Shown here: one piece after another, positions 45,647 through 55,663 of the stretch
Numbering within the stretch: position 1 is the stretch's first letter
Layout of the letters: every line of letters starts with the position of its first letter
From: Vibrio nitrifigilis
GTDB lineage: Bacteria; Pseudomonadota; Gammaproteobacteria; Enterobacterales; Vibrionaceae
DNA length: 64,000 nucleotides
Direction of reading: 5' to 3'
Assembly (NCBI RefSeq): GCF_015686695.1
Contig: NZ_JADPMR010000004.1
Coordinates: 1,426,001 to 1,490,000 of the forward strand
Notes under the pieces: generated by a model
The model's database searches: none
What the model saw: the letters and a program-made list of their open reading frames with translations, nothing else
Told to the model about the DNA's origin: nothing
Translations under genes and position numbers: made by a program

Positions 45647-46981
45647 TTAACTCCTAATAGCCCAGAACTGCAGGTCTAGATCATCAAACGCTGCTGCAAC
45701 GTGGAATGCAAAACCACTAGAATTTTTCAGCATATCCCAAGCAGGGCTAGTCTTATCCAATTGGTAGTATGTATAACCAGCGTGATATGGTAACTGGCGA
45801 GGTGCTACAGGTAGAGAAACAAGTGGAACACCTGGCAATTGCAATGAGATGAGTTCGCGAATTTTCTCAACAGATGACACTTTAGTTTGTTGAGTAAAGA
45901 GTCGGCGAAGTTCATCAAGCGGCATACGTGCTTTAACAGCAATAATAAATTCAGCACTGTCCATCAATTGTGGATCGTGTACTGGCGCAACCATCAATCC
46001 GTATTTACGTTTATCTAGCTGAATTGAAACTGCACGAGGTTCAAGTACCACACTTAGACTCTGACGTAAGTTACGAATCAGAGGGCCGAATGACAGTCCC
46101 GGCATATCGTGGTTATAACTTGGTAAACTCGGTGGCATACGGCTTTCGCTTGTAAACGTTGAGAGCTCTCCACACACAGTCGAAAGGCATTCAAATAAAC
46201 GTTCAGGATGAAGACTACGTAATTCTGCCAAATGTTGCATTTGCGGCTGTAAGCGGTTTAATGCTTGTAGCAACATAAAATCGGATACATCAGCAACACC
46301 ACCTTGTGATGGGGCCGCGATACGTTGAGCGATATTTTTAGCTCTCTCACGCATCAAGCCAGACATTTCATTAATGAAACGGTGCAAACCCGATAGTCCA
46401 ACCACATTGTAGTGACAGGGAATAAATTCTTGGTCGAGAACGACACTACCGTCTGGACGCTTTTCAGAAATACGAGCAATAGCGATGGATGCGTAGGCAC
46501 TACGATCTTCTTTTTCCAGCATCAACTGCATTCTTACAGGAGACACATCGATAGTTGTCGTATCACCTTGTGCACTGTGAACATCGCGAACTTCCATGCG
46601 ACGGCTCACATAACGACCCGTCCCTTTTTCTTCTGGCCAGTTCACTTCCATCAACGACTCACTGCGCAATGGAACCGCAAGGTAAATAAGCTGGTTTGCC
46701 AATGAAGCATCTTCAATTTCTAGTGCATCAGGCATCGCATCTTCTTGAGGAATACGAAATGCGGTGCCATCGGGCATAATTCCAACGGCTCGTTCAATAG
46801 CGATACGTCCAAAAGAAAGGTATTCTGGGTTTAGTGACAGCTCAGAAACACCATAAAGATAACGACTAGCCGCGCTAATGCGTTCATCAATGTAATATTC
46901 CGTGTAGCGCTGTTGCTGCTGGAAATGCTGAGGTTTAATAAACAACCCTTCATTCCAGATAACTCGGTTACGTGCAAACAT
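45647..46981 (-). CDS. tssK: T6SS baseplate protein TssK (VasE)
   Basis: A 444-residue protein with the family start VIWNEGLFIKPQHFQQQQRY and matching length. TssK trimers link the TssF-TssG-TssE baseplate to the TssL/TssM membrane complex. The gene lies 6 bases after tssJ and two before tssL. Confidence 0.96.
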   Translation of the reverse strand: MFARNRVIWNEGLFIKPQHFQQQQRYTEYYIDERISAASRYLYGVSELSLNPEYLSFGRIAIERAVGIMPDGTAFRIPQEDAMPDALEIEDASLANQLIYLAVPLRSESLMEVNWPEEKGTGRYVSRRMEVRDVHSAQGDTTTIDVSPVRMQLMLEKEDRSAYASIAIARISEKRPDGSVVLDQEFIPCHYNVVGLSGLHRFINEMSGLMRERAKNIAQRIAAPSQGGVADVSDFMLLQALNRLQPQMQHLAELRSLHPERLFECLSTVCGELSTFTSESRMPPSLPSYNHDMPGLSFGPLIRNLRQSLSVVLEPRAVSIQLDKRKYGLMVAPVHDPQLMDSAEFIIAVKARMPLDELRRLFTQQTKVSSVEKIRELISLQLPGVPLVSLPVAPRQLPYHAGYTYYQLDKTSPAWDMLKNSSGFAFHVAAAFDDLDLQFWAIRS

Positions 46982-46987
46982 GGCCTA

Positions 46988-47491
46988 TCACTCCACCCGA
47001 TCTAATTTGACGTTGTAATCTTTAAAAAGCATTAATAAGTGGTACTCGCGCCCCTTATTGATCACTTTGACCGCTTTTTTCCACTCACTCAGTTCAGGGT
47101 CCGCAAAGTGTGCAATCACACCGATGTAATGAGTGTCTTTACTAATTTCAAAAGAATTAACAAACTTAAATTGTCCTGGCATCAACACGTAGTCATAGCT
47201 TTTAATAAAGTTACTGCGTAGTGCTTTTTCATAGTCTGTTTTCAGTTGGTCATAATCAGCAGACATCAACATAGAATCATCTTGTAATTCAAACACTTGA
47301 ATTTCAACGGGTGATGCTTCACCCCAAATATTCGGATTCACCCCTTCATCTGCGACAAGGCTGAGTGTCACCTTCGTCGGCTGTTTCGCTGGGTTGTACG
47401 CATCTTCTGGTTGTTCTTCAGAAGAGCCACCGCTACTACAAGCGGTCAACAACATGAGCGGCAACAGCAACAACAGCAGTTTTTTCACCAT
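46988..47491 (-). CDS. tssJ: T6SS outer-membrane lipoprotein TssJ (VasD)
   Basis: A 167-residue lipoprotein. The signal ends in the lipobox LLTAC (Cys18), followed by a Ser/Gly-rich tether and the TssJ beta-sandwich (TKVTLSLVADEGVNPN, ASPVEIQVFELQDDSML). TssJ anchors the TssM channel in the outer membrane. Its start overlaps the tagH stop by one base, as TAATG. Confidence 0.94.
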   Translation of the reverse strand: MVKKLLLLLLPLMLLTACSSGGSSEEQPEDAYNPAKQPTKVTLSLVADEGVNPNIWGEASPVEIQVFELQDDSMLMSADYDQLKTDYEKALRSNFIKSYDYVLMPGQFKFVNSFEISKDTHYIGVIAHFADPELSEWKKAVKVINKGREYHLLMLFKDYNVKLDRVE

Positions 47492-48978
47492 TACAGCTCC
47501 AGTTGCTTCTCACGGATTTTTTTGTCGTACGCCTGCTCAAAGATTTCCCAGAACAATTTTTCAAAACCACGTTGGCGATTTGACGTCAGTTCTTTGTAGT
47601 AATTGCAATACATGTCCCACGCCCACGCTTGATCGTTCGATGCATGTGCGTCGGTATTACGGCGATAGTGTTGGAAACGGCGTAAAAGCACTTCTGGAGA
47701 AAACGCGGCCAAGATTTGAGTGAGAGCTTCTGATGTTGCATGCTGCATCGCATCATTGTGATCACGAACGTTTTTCAAACTTTCAGAAATAGCGGCTGGC
47801 GCAGATAGGTGAACTAAGCTTTTGTTAGAATCGTACATAGTGCGCACGGTTTCTTCATAAGACAAACCAAGACGAAGCGGGTTATCTTCAATCGGTTGAA
47901 GGTTACGGTTCATCGTACCAAATCGACCTTCACTGACTTGTTGGTGGAGATCAAGTAAACCTTTAACACACGCCTGTAAGGACTCACCCATTTCTTCTGA
48001 CAACATATGCATGCGTTTCATATCATTATCATCACTGATATCAACACCTAAACCTTGCAACATCGGACCGGTTAGCAGGTGCTTACTACTGCCTGTTGGT
48101 GATACCGATGTTTCATTAGATTGATGTTGAGTCTCTGCTTGTTCTGATTGGAAACTTTTTGCAACTTCCTCTTCAAGCAAATCTAGTACTTTGTCATCCA
48201 TTGGGGAGCCCTCTGATACGTTGTTTAGCGTTGTGTCGTTATAATGTGATTGTGGTATTGGTTCTGCATGAGACTGATTTTCAGCAATTTTTTTTGCTTC
48301 CTTTTTACGAGAACCAAAACCTAAAATTCGTTTTAAACTGATAGAAGAAGTCATTTCATACTCACTATCGGCCTGAGGTGTATAGTTCAATTCGTTCAGA
48401 ACCAGATTATCCTCAGGCACGATAGAATCTGATTCTTCATTAACTTCTGGCACAGGATCATCAATTAACGATTCCGTTTCTTCTGTTCTCGTTTTGACGG
48501 CATCCAACGCCAGCAATGGGTCAGCGTCAACGCGGGTTTCTTCTGTGCGTTCTTCTTCGTCTTCAGTCGCATCAGCAAGCAAGTCAACCTCACCGTCCGT
48601 AAACATGGTATCGAGTGAACCTACTGTTGGTTCATCGACCGTTGTGCCCATTAGCACGCGTAATTGATATGGGCCGACACCCACTTCATCTTTATGTTCC
48701 AACTTAGCGAGTTGATTCAAACCAAGCGGCATATGAGATCCATTCACATACGTCTCACCACAACGGTCTTTAATACAAAACGCACCATCAATCATCACCA
48801 ATTCACAGTGCACAGCTCTTACTTTATTTTGCGAATCTTTTAATCGCCATGTCGCAAATGTGTCAGAGCCAATCGTGCCACCAGATTCGGTCCACGTTGA
48901 TTGAGCAGTTAAGCCTGATTCCAATAACTGAACGTTGGTAACCAATAAAGTGAGTGAAGGCGATGTTGTTTTATTCAT
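47491..48978 (-). CDS. tagH: T6SS FHA-domain protein TagH (VasC)
   Basis: A 495-residue protein with an N-terminal forkhead-associated domain (residues about 20-110; DTFATWRLKD, GETYVNGSHM) that normally binds phosphothreonine. A long acidic, low-complexity linker rich in E/D/T follows (about 115-300), then a C-terminal ImpI/VasC-type helical domain. No T6SS kinase or phosphatase (ppkA/pppA) is seen in the window, so its phospho-regulation, if any, must involve other proteins. Confidence 0.92.
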   Translation of the reverse strand: MNKTTSPSLTLLVTNVQLLESGLTAQSTWTESGGTIGSDTFATWRLKDSQNKVRAVHCELVMIDGAFCIKDRCGETYVNGSHMPLGLNQLAKLEHKDEVGVGPYQLRVLMGTTVDEPTVGSLDTMFTDGEVDLLADATEDEEERTEETRVDADPLLALDAVKTRTEETESLIDDPVPEVNEESDSIVPEDNLVLNELNYTPQADSEYEMTSSISLKRILGFGSRKKEAKKIAENQSHAEPIPQSHYNDTTLNNVSEGSPMDDKVLDLLEEEVAKSFQSEQAETQHQSNETSVSPTGSSKHLLTGPMLQGLGVDISDDNDMKRMHMLSEEMGESLQACVKGLLDLHQQVSEGRFGTMNRNLQPIEDNPLRLGLSYEETVRTMYDSNKSLVHLSAPAAISESLKNVRDHNDAMQHATSEALTQILAAFSPEVLLRRFQHYRRNTDAHASNDQAWAWDMYCNYYKELTSNRQRGFEKLFWEIFEQAYDKKIREKQLEL

Positions 48979-48981
48979 TTT

Positions 48982-49968
48982 TTATTGCCTCACTTGTATT
49001 AATACGTGTTGATCTTGAGCTTCTTCGCCGAGGAAAGTAGTCCATCCCAATGCAACACCTCTTTTAGAGTTCAATTGCATTGCAGGCGCTTCATCTTCCG
49101 CCATACTTAACTCAAGGTCATAAGCCATCTGCTCACGCAGAATCACTTCCACCAACTTGCATAGAGGTTGGTACTCTTTGCCTGAAGGAAGAAAATCAGC
49201 AAACCGTTCTCGAGTCAGTTCACTAATCTGGATGGTGAACTTACCGTTACAGTCCATAACGGTTTCACCAATAATCGAATCAACGCCGAGTTGTGCGTTT
49301 TGCATCCCTAGCGCCATTTGTTGTTCGCGTTCAATGTTGACTTTTCTGCGTACCCACTGCTGAATTTCGACTTTAGGTAAATCGAAACAGTGAGCAATAA
49401 TCCCTGCCACTACTTGCGGTGAACGGCTGCGACCCGCTAACGTGCCAGCATATGCCAACATTTTGCACCAGTTGATCGGCGCTTCACCGCGTAAACGGGA
49501 ATCGCCTAAACCTACTAACGCGAACAGTTGTGCTGAAAAATCGTCTTCTGCATCTGGTTGAAACCGCACGTAATAGCGATACTTTCGCCATACTCGGTAA
49601 ACCAGATTGATGAGGCGATTATTAAAAAAATCAAAAAATGGTTGCCGATAACCACCAGGCTCTTCGCATGCTAATTGCTCAGTAATGAAACCAGGTAATG
49701 GTGATTGAGCACCTGACAAACCAAAAAAGTTAGTCAGCATTACCAAACGGTCATCATCGCGCTCGGTTAATGAAGCTACGTCTGATGGTGAAAAACCCAA
49801 ACTTGTGTTGGCACTAAACACCAAGCGACATTCACGCTCCCATTCTTCAGATTCAGGATTGAGATCATTCAACCTCTGCAGCAATTCGACCAACTGATAG
49901 AAGTTGTATGAATGTACTTTTTCGGGCAAATGCCCATGGGGCACTTGCGTATGCTCATCGTCAATCAT
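48982..49968 (-). CDS. tssG: T6SS baseplate protein TssG (VasB)
   Basis: A 328-residue baseplate wedge protein with family motifs LGFSPSDVASL, YRQPFFDFFNNRLINLVYR and AYAGTLAGRSRSP. The ATG at 49968 overlaps the tssF stop as TAATG, the same coupling used elsewhere in the operon. The frame also opens further upstream at 50004, which would overlap tssF by 37 bases. It works with TssF in a 2:1 complex. Confidence 0.94.
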   Translation of the reverse strand: MIDDEHTQVPHGHLPEKVHSYNFYQLVELLQRLNDLNPESEEWERECRLVFSANTSLGFSPSDVASLTERDDDRLVMLTNFFGLSGAQSPLPGFITEQLACEEPGGYRQPFFDFFNNRLINLVYRVWRKYRYYVRFQPDAEDDFSAQLFALVGLGDSRLRGEAPINWCKMLAYAGTLAGRSRSPQVVAGIIAHCFDLPKVEIQQWVRRKVNIEREQQMALGMQNAQLGVDSIIGETVMDCNGKFTIQISELTRERFADFLPSGKEYQPLCKLVEVILREQMAYDLELSMAEDEAPAMQLNSKRGVALGWTTFLGEEAQDQHVLIQVRQ

Positions 49969-51737
49969 TAGATCAACGGCTGCATTCCGCTCTGAGTTCC
50001 CCATGTGTACTTCTCTCGATTGGTGATATTAACCACCACCAACTCATGGAATGAGTTAATGCTGGCGTAAAGTGCAAAAAAGTGACTCAGTACTGTGCCA
50101 AATAAGTACAAATCACCTTCCGAACCAAATTTAGTTTGATCAACATAAATAATTGACTGCAAACCTCTAACAGGTAAACCTCGTAGAATTTTATCCACGG
50201 GTTTTGATTCAATTTTGTCGATGCCTTCTAAACGTTGACGACCAATGCGCTCAGCTTGTCTATCGACTAATGCACGGAAATCATAAGCTCTTAAAACGCT
50301 GCTCAAAGCATCTTTTGATAGTAGTGACAGATAGTTAAGAGATAAGTTTGAGATCAATGTCCAAAGCAAACTTCCATCTAAAACTGGACGTAAACATTGC
50401 GTTGGGATGGTGATATTTCTAAAAGCAGCAAAAGGCGGAGAAGTATCTGTCGGTTCACAAATATCGCCAATACCTAGTTCTAAAGGTAATAGGCGATTAG
50501 TACAGGTAATCTTTACGGAAACAGCTTCATCGACACCAATTGAAGCAGTTTCATCGCTACGAACAAAGGATAGGAAAGTATCAAATCCGTCACCACGAAT
50601 GCTGTCACGAGTTCGGCTACGGTAATACAACGCCTTGCGATTACGAGCACGTTCAACTTCATGTTGAAAACTTTCAAAAGCAGAATAAACACGTTTTTCA
50701 CCACGAACTCGACGCCCTGATTGGGTTGAGTCCTGCCACCCAGTCACACTATCGATACTAAAAATTTCATAGTGAGATGGATAGCGACTTGAAGGTATTA
50801 CACGGTATTCGGTTCTCTTACCGTTGAGATCAATAGGATCAGCATCGTGCTCGAATAGATTAATTGCTGGTGTGCAATACAATTGGAAATTTTCATTACG
50901 AACACGAACATCACTCGGCAATGTTTTAGAAAAACTAATCTTCAACTTAAACTCACCATGCACATTCTTTGGCAATGCGTGGCTTAAGCCGGCAATATCA
51001 ATAAAGTGAAACGCTTCTGGGAAAGAGAGGTATTCTTGAAGAATACGATATCCTTCATAAACATTACTAGGGTATGGCAATAAAGACTGCTCGCTTTCAA
51101 AGCCAACAGTTGAAAATGCATTTTTAGGTAGTGAAAACTCTACACCATTTACCTCAACACTGATCTTGGCCAAATAATGATTTAACCAAAGATATAACAT
51201 CTGAGAGCTGTACTGATCACCACCTAGATAAAAACGTAATTTGCCTAACTTAGCATCCCCAGCACTAATATCGCCGTTTAGACACATATCTAAACTAATT
51301 GTGGTCGCTTCTCTCGTGTGTTCAGCATGTACACCAAAGCAATTTAAAGGATATAAGTCGACATCTCGGCAAGTTCTAAAATGACATTTAGTACCGAAAA
51401 CCGGCTTACTATCTAGCTGAGTTCCTCGCGCGACTGTCTGCTTTTCACTGACACTTTTGTCTGGAGAAAAGGACATAATTGTCATGCTTGGCACTGGGCG
51501 TAGATAGTTAGGCCATAACATATTGATGATCGAGTGAGTAAGTTCAGGAAACTCATCTTCCACTTTTTCTCGCAAGCGTGCAGTCAGAAAAGCAAAGCCT
51601 TCCAACAAACGTTCCACATCAGGATCCGTATTACGCCCATGGAGAAACCGCGCTAGCTGGGGGTGAATTTCAGTAAATTCTTTCCCTTGCTCTTTTAAAA
51701 AGGCGAGTTCTTCTCTGAAGTACTTATCTTGAGTCAT
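49968..51737 (-). CDS. tssF: T6SS baseplate protein TssF (VasA)
   Basis: A 589-residue baseplate protein with the family N-terminus YFREELAFLKEQGKEFTEIHP and the segment DPDVERLLEGFAFLTARLR. The FGSEGDLYLFGTVLSHFFALY motif near the C-terminus is also typical. TssF and TssG form wedges around the spike. It starts five bases after the tssE stop. Confidence 0.95.
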   Translation of the reverse strand: MTQDKYFREELAFLKEQGKEFTEIHPQLARFLHGRNTDPDVERLLEGFAFLTARLREKVEDEFPELTHSIINMLWPNYLRPVPSMTIMSFSPDKSVSEKQTVARGTQLDSKPVFGTKCHFRTCRDVDLYPLNCFGVHAEHTREATTISLDMCLNGDISAGDAKLGKLRFYLGGDQYSSQMLYLWLNHYLAKISVEVNGVEFSLPKNAFSTVGFESEQSLLPYPSNVYEGYRILQEYLSFPEAFHFIDIAGLSHALPKNVHGEFKLKISFSKTLPSDVRVRNENFQLYCTPAINLFEHDADPIDLNGKRTEYRVIPSSRYPSHYEIFSIDSVTGWQDSTQSGRRVRGEKRVYSAFESFQHEVERARNRKALYYRSRTRDSIRGDGFDTFLSFVRSDETASIGVDEAVSVKITCTNRLLPLELGIGDICEPTDTSPPFAAFRNITIPTQCLRPVLDGSLLWTLISNLSLNYLSLLSKDALSSVLRAYDFRALVDRQAERIGRQRLEGIDKIESKPVDKILRGLPVRGLQSIIYVDQTKFGSEGDLYLFGTVLSHFFALYASINSFHELVVVNITNREKYTWGTQSGMQPLI

Positions 51738-51742
51738 ATAGC

Positions 51743-52180
51743 TTAATACACTCGATATTTTCTATTTTGATCCAACAGCAAATTGAACTGTATTTTGTCG
51801 TGCAGTGCTTCACTGTTGAGCGTTGCGACAATATGGAATCTTAGCGTTAATGGATCTTGGCCACCGTTGTCAGCTCTTACTTGCACGTTAATTAAACGCG
51901 GTTCATAAGTTTGCAAACAGTTTTGGATAGCAAGACGAATCCTTAACGACAAGTCCATTGTCTCTAGTGTTGCGTCATTAAAATCAAGCAATCCCAAATT
52001 GGGGGCACTTTCAGCGCCTCCAACTCGAGTATTCAAAATATTCGCAACATTACGTTTTACAGATTCGAGTACATCACCAGGTTCTGGCCCTTGGGTCAGT
52101 GACATAGGCTTAGAGCCGGCTTCTAAACGTTCAAAGAAGCCAACTCCAAATGCACTCTCTTCAGGTGCAATGTATGTCAT
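51743..52180 (-). CDS. tssE: T6SS baseplate protein TssE (gp25-like)
   Basis: A 145-residue gp25-like lysozyme-fold protein. The EPR core motif is present as QTYEPRLINVQV (residues about 95), characteristic of T4 gp25 and TssE. It connects the baseplate to the first sheath ring. It is 2 bases from the vipB stop. Confidence 0.93.
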   Translation of the reverse strand: MTYIAPEESAFGVGFFERLEAGSKPMSLTQGPEPGDVLESVKRNVANILNTRVGGAESAPNLGLLDFNDATLETMDLSLRIRLAIQNCLQTYEPRLINVQVRADNGGQDPLTLRFHIVATLNSEALHDKIQFNLLLDQNRKYRVY

Positions 52181-52182
52181 GA

Positions 52183-53655
52183 TTATTGATCCAAGCGACC
52201 TACCAGTGATAATTCAAAGTTCGCGCCCATGTATTTGAAGTGAGGACGAACTGCTAACGACACTTGATACCAACCTGGGTTACCTTCAACATCTGCAACC
52301 TCAATCTTCGCAGCGCGAAGAGGACGACGGCTACGAACGTCTGCTGGTGGGTTTTCTTGGTCAGCAACATACTGTTTGATCCAGCCGTTCAATTCACGTT
52401 CTAGATCTTGGCGTTCTTTCCAAGAACCGATTTGTTCACGTTGTAGAACTTTAATGTAGTGAGCAAGACGGTTGATAATCATCATGTAAGGAAGCTGAGT
52501 ACCTAACTTGTAGTTAGTTTCCGCTTCTTTACCTTCTTTGGTATTAGGGAAGATTTTTGGTTTCTGAATTGAGTTTGCAGAGAAGAATGCTGCGTTATCA
52601 CTCCCCTTACGCATAGTAAGAGCAATAAAGCCTTCTTCTGCTAATTCAAATTCTTTACGGTCTGTAATAAGTACTTCCGTTGGGATTTTCGTTTGAAGTG
52701 CACCCATTGACTCAAAAACGTGCACAGGAAGATCTTCAACAGCACCACCACTTTGTGGACCGATAATGTTTGGACACCAGCGGTATTTTGCAAAGCTATC
52801 GGTTAGACGAGTTGCAAAAGCGAACGCTGTATTACCCCATAGATAATGCTCGTGAGATTCAGTCACATTTTCTTGGTAATTAAAGGTTTTGATTGGATTT
52901 TCTGTTGGGTCATAAGGAACACGCAACAAGAAACGTGGCGCAGTAAGGCCAAGATAACGAGCATCTTCTGACTCACGTAGTGAACGCCATTTAGTGTATT
53001 TTGGACTTTCAAAGATAGATTTTACATCTTTGATATTTGGTAATTCTTCAAAAGAGTCGATGCCAAAGAACTCAGGACCAACACTTGAAATAAATGGAGC
53101 ATGCGCCATCGCGCCCAAAGCCCCCATATATTGGAGAAGCTTCATGTCTGGTGTAGATGGCGTAAAGGCGTAGTTACCGATAATCGCGCCTGTTGGTTCA
53201 CCACCGAATTGACCGTAACCTGAAGAATAAACATGTTTGTATAGACCAGACTGAGATGTTTCTGGAGCAAATTCAAAGTCTTCAAGCAGTTCTGCTTTCG
53301 TTACATGTAAAATATCGACTTTGTTGTTTTCGCGAAAATCTGTGCGGTCAACAAATAGCTTCAAGCCACGCCATGATGATTCAAGCTGTTGGAAAGATTC
53401 ATTATGTAAAATCTCGTCCATTTGAGAACTGATTTTTTTATCAAGTTCAACAAGCATTTGATCTACAAGTGACTTGTTTACAGGTTCATCCGTTTGATTT
53501 GAACCAATTAAGTTTTCAATGAAGGCTGCAACACCCTTTTTCGCAACATCATATCCCTCTTCACTCGGTGCAATACGAGTTTGAGACATGATTTCGTCTA
53601 GCAAGCCACCTTCGGCGAGCTGAGCACTTTCTAATGCTGATTCTGTAGTAGACAT
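52183..53655 (-). CDS. vipB: T6SS sheath large subunit TssC (VipB)
   Basis: A 490-residue sheath protein. Hallmarks are QLESSWRGLKLFVDRTDFREN (residues about 90-110, in part), the VGPEFFGIDSFEELPNIKD region near 205-225 and the APRFLLRVPYDP segment near 260. The C-terminus ends in the gp18-like domain contacting the inner tube. It forms the contractile sheath with VipA and exposes the ClpV-binding interface during contraction. It starts 58 bases after vipA. Confidence 0.97.
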   Translation of the reverse strand: MSTTESALESAQLAEGGLLDEIMSQTRIAPSEEGYDVAKKGVAAFIENLIGSNQTDEPVNKSLVDQMLVELDKKISSQMDEILHNESFQQLESSWRGLKLFVDRTDFRENNKVDILHVTKAELLEDFEFAPETSQSGLYKHVYSSGYGQFGGEPTGAIIGNYAFTPSTPDMKLLQYMGALGAMAHAPFISSVGPEFFGIDSFEELPNIKDVKSIFESPKYTKWRSLRESEDARYLGLTAPRFLLRVPYDPTENPIKTFNYQENVTESHEHYLWGNTAFAFATRLTDSFAKYRWCPNIIGPQSGGAVEDLPVHVFESMGALQTKIPTEVLITDRKEFELAEEGFIALTMRKGSDNAAFFSANSIQKPKIFPNTKEGKEAETNYKLGTQLPYMMIINRLAHYIKVLQREQIGSWKERQDLERELNGWIKQYVADQENPPADVRSRRPLRAAKIEVADVEGNPGWYQVSLAVRPHFKYMGANFELSLVGRLDQ

Positions 53656-53713
53656 CTTTTTGTTCCTAACCGTGAATTATGTGACAAAAGTTATGAGTCA
53701 AGTTTTAAGCGAA

Positions 53714-54208
53714 TTACTCTTCCGAACTAACGATGTTCAGTTCAGAAAGTAGTTTTTCACGTGATTCTTCCGAATTAAGGAGCTCTTGTAGACGATCGCG
53801 GAACGCTGGGATATTTCCTAGAGGACCTTTCAACGCAACAAGTGCTTCACGTAATTCGATTAACTTTTTCAATTCAGGAACCTGAGCTGCTACAGAATCT
53901 GGAGCAAAATCTTGCAGGGTATTAAAACTTAACTCGACGGGCAGTTCAGCATTTTCGTCATCAGACAATTTGCTTTTCACTGATGTGCTAAGTTTAAGGT
54001 TGCTTTCACGCATAACAGATTCAAAGTTGTTTTTATCAACTGAAACTGTCGCACGCTCTTCAACTGGAGTTTCCTCTGAATGGCCTTTAAAATCACCAAC
54101 TACTAGAGTTTTTAATGGCAATTCAATTTCAGCCTGTGCATCTCCCGTTGCCGGAACATATTTGATATTAATCCGCTCTTTAGGAGCTACACTTCCTTCT
54201 TTAGACAT
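53714..54208 (-). CDS. vipA: T6SS sheath small subunit TssB (VipA)
   Basis: A 164-residue sheath protein that pairs with VipB. Family features are ERINIKYVPATGDAQAEIEL, LPLKTLVVGDF and a helical C-terminus (LGNIPAFRDRLQELL). It is the first gene of the T6SS structural operon. Its 5' leader is about 410 bases long to the next gene. Confidence 0.97.
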   Translation of the reverse strand: MSKEGSVAPKERINIKYVPATGDAQAEIELPLKTLVVGDFKGHSEETPVEERATVSVDKNNFESVMRESNLKLSTSVKSKLSDDENAELPVELSFNTLQDFAPDSVAAQVPELKKLIELREALVALKGPLGNIPAFRDRLQELLNSEESREKLLSELNIVSSEE

Positions 54209-54622
54209 ACTATGTCTCCACTACCTATACCAATCGCTGTTAATGAATACGAATGTATAAAGTCACAAAAATAACCCTATACATTCTGACGTTATTTATA
54301 TATCAAATTCTTTGCGTATCACTGTCTTAATATTTAGTTGCTTTAAGCCGTTTAATTGAGTGCAACCAAATAGTTAGTATCTTTTATTTGAGTAAGACAA
54401 TGGCACTTATATTATTTATCTTCTATTCGAACGTTCAATAATATACAAGCTACTATTTTGTTATTCAACGTTCATTTAATTCAGAACAACCCTATTCTAT
54501 TCACTAAGAACAAAATACCATCACATTAATGTATTAAAATATGATCTAGTTTCCAAAAAAAACCATCCTATTAATAATGTCTTGTCAGACTTATGGATTA
54601 GCTTTACCACCAACGGGTTAGA
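54209..54622. other. Non-coding region upstream of the T6SS operon
   Basis: About 414 AT-rich bases between the Sel1-repeat gene end and vipA. It must carry the T6SS operon promoter. No sigma-54 -24/-12 pair was found on the minus strand here. A long dyad (GAACGTTCAATAA at 54429-54441 and TTATTCAACGTTC at 54461-54473) is the only structured site noticed. Confidence 0.5.
54429..54473. promoter_or_regulatory. Long dyad upstream of vipA (possible regulator site)
   Basis: Arms of 13 bases match at 12 positions around a 19-base spacer. Each arm contains the self-complementary AACGTT. It lies about 220-265 bases upstream of the vipA start, in the region expected to control the T6SS operon. There is no T tail, so a terminator for the Sel1 gene is less likely. 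Confidence 0.35.
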
Positions 54623-55663
54623 TCAAATATCCCAATAAACATCATGGTTATAAAAAGGTTTCTCTTTACGTAAATTCGCTTCAATCTTTTTCGATTTCGA
54701 TAAATCTTCTGGTGAAATTGTTTTCATAATATCTGAATAATGTTGTTCTATATTGTCATACAAAACACCCAGTCGATCTGTCCCTGCCGTTTCTAAGTAT
54801 ATATCGTAGTAGGCTTTGGCCGTGGCTAAGTCTTGGTCTACAAACTGATAATCAGTACTAAATCCACTCAAGATGATTGCAACAGCTGCAAGTGAAGTTA
54901 AATCACCTTCCTTCACCGCTTTCTGGCGCCATTTAAAAGCCTCTTGATAATTACCCAAATCTTCAAGGCGTTGAATGTAATTACGTACAGCTGGCATATA
55001 CCCTGTATCTGCTGCAGCCTTATACATCTTATCTATTGTTTTTTCTCGACTACCAGGGAAAATATAAGTGCCTTCCCCAGACTCTATCGATTTTGCTTTT
55101 TCCATTAATGCCTTTGGAATATCAAAATCAAGCGATTTATTGAGATAGTAGTTCGATAATTCCTGATCCGATTTACGATAAAAATTAGCCAACTCGAACA
55201 TAGCTTGACCTGGTTCTGTCTGACCTAAAGTAATCAAGCTATTGTAATAGTGTTTCTTCCAGTAGTTACGTTCACGTAATCTCAGCCAGTTACCATCGAG
55301 ATACAAATGGCGCATAGCTTGCCGATTACCACCTTGAGCCGCTTTTAGTAAATATTCTTGCGCCTTAGGGGGGGTACGAATTGTTGTATTGTAGTTCGAC
55401 AATTCCATTGCATAGACGTATGCAGCTTTTGCATCTCCCTTATCTGCAGAATACTTTAGATAAGGTCGAGCTTTGGTATTTTTTAGCTGAGCCCGAAGAA
55501 GTTTGCCTTCTTGATAAGCTTCATTAGCATTCAAGCTACTAATATCATAAGACTTATCACTGGATGTATCTTCGGCATAAGCATGACTCGTACACCCTAA
55601 AAGAATCAAAGACGCGATAATACTATTAGTGAAAGTTGCCACAGACACGACCTCTAAAGACAT
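54623..55663 (-). CDS. Sel1-repeat lipoprotein
   Basis: A 346-residue protein. The N-terminus has a hydrophobic signal and lipobox LLGC, so a lipid-anchored exported protein is likely. Sel1/TPR-like repeats follow, for example ARPYLKYSADKGDAKAAYVY, AQEYLLKAAQGGNRQAMRHL and IDKMYKAAADTGYMPAVRNY. Such repeats bind proteins. It sits upstream of the T6SS operon in the same orientation but 414 bases away, so a T6SS link is possible, not shown. Confidence 0.78.
   Translation of the reverse strand: MSLEVVSVATFTNSIIASLILLGCTSHAYAEDTSSDKSYDISSLNANEAYQEGKLLRAQLKNTKARPYLKYSADKGDAKAAYVYAMELSNYNTTIRTPPKAQEYLLKAAQGGNRQAMRHLYLDGNWLRLRERNYWKKHYYNSLITLGQTEPGQAMFELANFYRKSDQELSNYYLNKSLDFDIPKALMEKAKSIESGEGTYIFPGSREKTIDKMYKAAADTGYMPAVRNYIQRLEDLGNYQEAFKWRQKAVKEGDLTSLAAVAIILSGFSTDYQFVDQDLATAKAYYDIYLETAGTDRLGVLYDNIEQHYSDIMKTISPEDLSKSKKIEANLRKEKPFYNHDVYWDI

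Noticed and set aside
49969..50004. Upstream start of tssG
   Set aside because: It would overlap tssF by 37 bases, whereas ATG 49968 gives the TAATG coupling used repeatedly in this operon.
54361..54420. TGGCAC on the plus strand as a sigma-54 -24 element
   Set aside because: No TTGC follows at the right spacing, and the strand points away from vipA.
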